Shown piece by piece: positions 62,326 through 64,000 of a DNA stretch of 64,000 nt (positions within the stretch are counted from its first letter, which is position 1; each line of letters begins with the position of its first letter). Below the pieces are notes generated by a model that had not been told where the DNA came from, did not search any database, and was given only the letters and a program-made list of their open reading frames with translations. This stretch comes from Cherax quadricarinatus. Its lineage: Eukaryota; Arthropoda; Malacostraca; Decapoda; Parastacidae. The stretch covers positions 6,785,420 through 6,849,419 of the forward strand of contig NC_091391.1 of NCBI RefSeq assembly GCF_038502225.1. Direction: 5' to 3'. The position numbers were made by a program, and so were the translations under genes.

Positions 62326-62504
62326 GAAACGGCTGATGTGCTAAAAAATATGCAGAATATGAGCTTAATTTCCAGCTTTGTTCCTTAGCACCGCACATCT
62401 GTGTACAGTGACACCTAACTTTGTGCCCCTGATTCCATTACTCTCAAATTAATGTTTGTAGTAATGTTTTATAAAGAGAAAAGTAACTTGAAATTCTTTT
62501 TTCA

Positions 62505-62754
62505 AAGCGGCAAATATCAAGTTGCTGCCAATAGTGTGCCAGCTACTAGATATCAATGGCAAAGTTTTCCCACAAAAATAATAAGATTAGCAAAGAATTT
62601 AATTAGTGCAAGAAAGTTTGGAACAAAATGTTTGAAGTGGAATGACATTTTGAAACCTGGAAATGTGCAAAAAGGGGCAAAACTAGAGGTCAGCTTGACA
62701 AGAATGCAACTGGGTCTACAGTCAGCTGAGAAGCCTACTCACCACAACAGCTAA
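62505..62754 (+). other. Unassigned open frame, possible exon
   Basis: After an acceptor-like CTTTTTTCAAAG an open frame reads SGKYQVAANSVPATRYQWQS, FPTKIIRLAKNLISARKFGT and on to a TAA at 62754. It is basic and matches no repeat in the window. It does not join the exon at 52081 in a convincing frame. I recognise no family. Kept as a weak candidate only. Confidence 0.2.
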
Positions 62755-63325
62755 GTGATGCTTCGTAAGGTATAAATTTGCTCTCTGCTATTAGTTAAAA
62801 ATTTAACACCATGACAATGCAGTTTATGAGAGCTCAAAAGTAATTCTGTAATAATGTGATAGGTGGCACCCCTCCCCTCTTACCTTCCCTCCCAGCTATC
62901 CTACACATTTCTTGCTGGCCTTTAATGCTAGCAGGTGGAGAGGTAACTCACCATAATGGATGGAAAAGTATTGTAGGAGATTTTAGATTTTGCCACTGAA
63001 GCAGCTAGTTTACTGTGCACCCTGTATCCATCCTGTGGACGGTAGTGCAAGAGCATTTGGATTCACATAAGGCCTAGGAAATGGGCCCTAAAAGGGTTTA
63101 CACGAGTGCATACATCTGGATTAATATCTACAGTTCACTTACGTTCACTTGCTTGATATATCTGGTATTTTATTTTCATTAATAAGATATCGTGACATAT
63201 CATATAGGTCATTATACTGTTCATCTCTATCTTCCTTAATAAATGATCAATTAAACACAGTGTTTAAGATAGCGACCATAGTGCTGGCCACATACTGTGT
63301 GTTTGGTTTGATCATCATCATCATC
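62755..63325. other. No gene seen
   Basis: Unique-looking sequence. An (ATC)n run lies at 63310-63331. Confidence 0.5.
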
Positions 63326-63331
63326 ATCATC

Positions 63332-63478
63332 TGAGGGGTGTTAATGTTGCAGTTTAAAAACTGTAGTGTAAAGCACCCTTCTGGCAAGACAGTGATGGAG
63401 TGAATGATGGTGAAAGTTTTTCTTTTTCGGGCCACCCTGCCTCGGTGGGAATCGGCCAGTGTGATAATAATAAAATAA
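63332..63478 (+). mobile_element. LINE B-type 3' end, 147 bp
   Basis: TGAGGGGTGTTAATGTTGCA, GGCAAGACAGTGATGGAGTG, GGGCCACCCTGCCTCGGTGG, GAATCGGCCAGTGTGATAAT and a TAA-rich tail. Only the last part of the 3'UTR is present. Confidence 0.88.
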
Positions 63479-63479
63479 A

Positions 63480-63850
63480 CTGTGTGTCTGCTAAACTGCC
63501 AGAAGTACTGGTAACCAAATCTAAGTCTGGCAACTACAACATCAGTCAGTCTGTTCACATTGCAAGTTGCTCCATAAACATGCTTATCTTATGGAAAAGG
63601 TCAGGGCTGTTATTTTGTATCACATTCTTATTCCATGCACATGAGAGATTACAGGGTCATGGTGGGTCTTTAGCAGACCCCAATTGGTTAAATACTCTAG
63701 TTGTTTAGAATTTTAGTCACCATTTCATTGACAGGTTAACCAATACCAGTTAAGTAATGCATTGATGCATTAAATGAATTCGTTTTAAAATTTTAGTTAC
63801 TTTGCCATTGATATAATTGTTGGTCCCTTTTTGTATGGTAAGCCATAATA
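63480..63850. other. No gene seen
   Basis: Unique-looking sequence. The open frame crossing it from the LINE 3' end is not supported as a gene. Confidence 0.5.
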
Positions 63851-63856
63851 CTGCCC

Positions 63857-63890
<34 letters not shown>

Positions 63891-64000
63891 CTCTGTGGGC
63901 ATCTGCCAAGGCAGGGTGATCCAAAGAAGAAAATGCATCCTCCATTATTCATTCACTTACTTTCCAACCAGAAGTGTGCTAGAGTGCAGACACTGCACTT
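63857..64000 (-). mobile_element. LINE 3' end, cut by window edge
   Basis: On the - strand: AAGTGCAGTGTCTGCACTCT, GGATCACCCTGCCTTGGCAG, ATGCCCACAGAGTT and a long A-tail with a G-run after it. A-type 3'UTR, continuing past 64000. Confidence 0.8.

Larger units (their letters stand above)
58975..62345 (+). mobile_element. LINE 3' end swollen to 3.4 kb by two arrays
   Basis: Starts in the LINE 3'UTR (GGGCATTCAGGGAAACCAGT, TGGCCGAACTTGAGTGCTGG) and ends at the LINE 3' terminus (GGTAGGAAACGGCTGATGTG, CTAAAAAATA). The order of all parts is that of a normal 3'UTR of about 250 bp, but two segments are amplified. The spacer between them (61495-61585, GGTAAGACAGTGTTGGAGTG) remains single copy. Confidence 0.93.

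Noticed and set aside
62505..62754. Second exon of the gene at 52081
   Set aside because: The phase-correct frame from the CAAAG acceptor stops after about 24 codons, and the longer frame does not match the phase.

Overview
The window is eukaryotic and very rich in repeats. Split exons with GT/AG borders, LINEs with A or TAA tails, Tigger/pogo transposons, Penelope-like fragments, tRNA-like SINEs and long minisatellites occupy most of it. The repeat mix (RTE-like LINEs whose 3' end reads CCACCCTGCCTTGGTGGG, CR1-like LINEs, Penelope-like terminal repeats) fits an arthropod, most likely a decapod crustacean. That assignment is inference from remembered repeat families, not from a search.

Two host genes are certain. 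The last five coding exons of SMC2 (condensin ATPase) lie on the + strand between 12494 and 18798, with the ABC signature, Walker B and H-loop intact. A complete three-exon gene on the - strand (50585 to 42000) encodes a 185-aa protein like POLR1D isoform 2; each of its two introns is about 4 kb and filled with mobile DNA. A probable first coding exon of an unrecognised gene starts at 52081 on the + strand, about 1.5 kb from the POLR1D-like start and divergent from it; a 37-bp-type minisatellite lies between them.

Layout: 1-8195 holds LINE debris and a full-length RTE-like LINE (A, +) split by a second full-length LINE (B, -) with a 12-bp target duplication. 8200-12005 holds a LINE 3' end with an 18-bp array and a broken CR1-like LINE carrying a Tigger-related MITE. 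12113-18900 is SMC2, its introns loaded with LINE 3' ends, MITEs and Penelope-type palindromes. 19478-34679 has three Tigger transposons, a 24-copy 50-bp array and TTAA-flanked elements; the third Tigger carries both a TTAA element and a Penelope-like element. 35000-42000 is mostly degenerate. 42000-50585 is the POLR1D-like gene. 51110-55850 is a run of minisatellites, two of them grown inside one SINE. 55900-58850 holds a decayed Tigger and LINE fragments. 58975-62345 is one LINE 3'UTR swollen to about 3.4 kb by two neighbouring arrays (62 x 40 bp and 41 x 18 bp).

The most interesting themes are: minisatellites born from consecutive segments of a single retroelement; recurrent head-to-head palindromes centred on hammerhead-ribozyme-like motifs of Penelope terminal repeats; very short (41-54 bp) retroposed insertions with perfect 11-13 bp target duplications; short composite elements joining the head and tail of the LINE; and a TTAA-element family whose 12-bp palindrome keeps its symmetry while its bases change. 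I found no RNA gene, CRISPR array or bacterial feature. Very long open frames in the arrays are by-products of the repeat period, not proteins.
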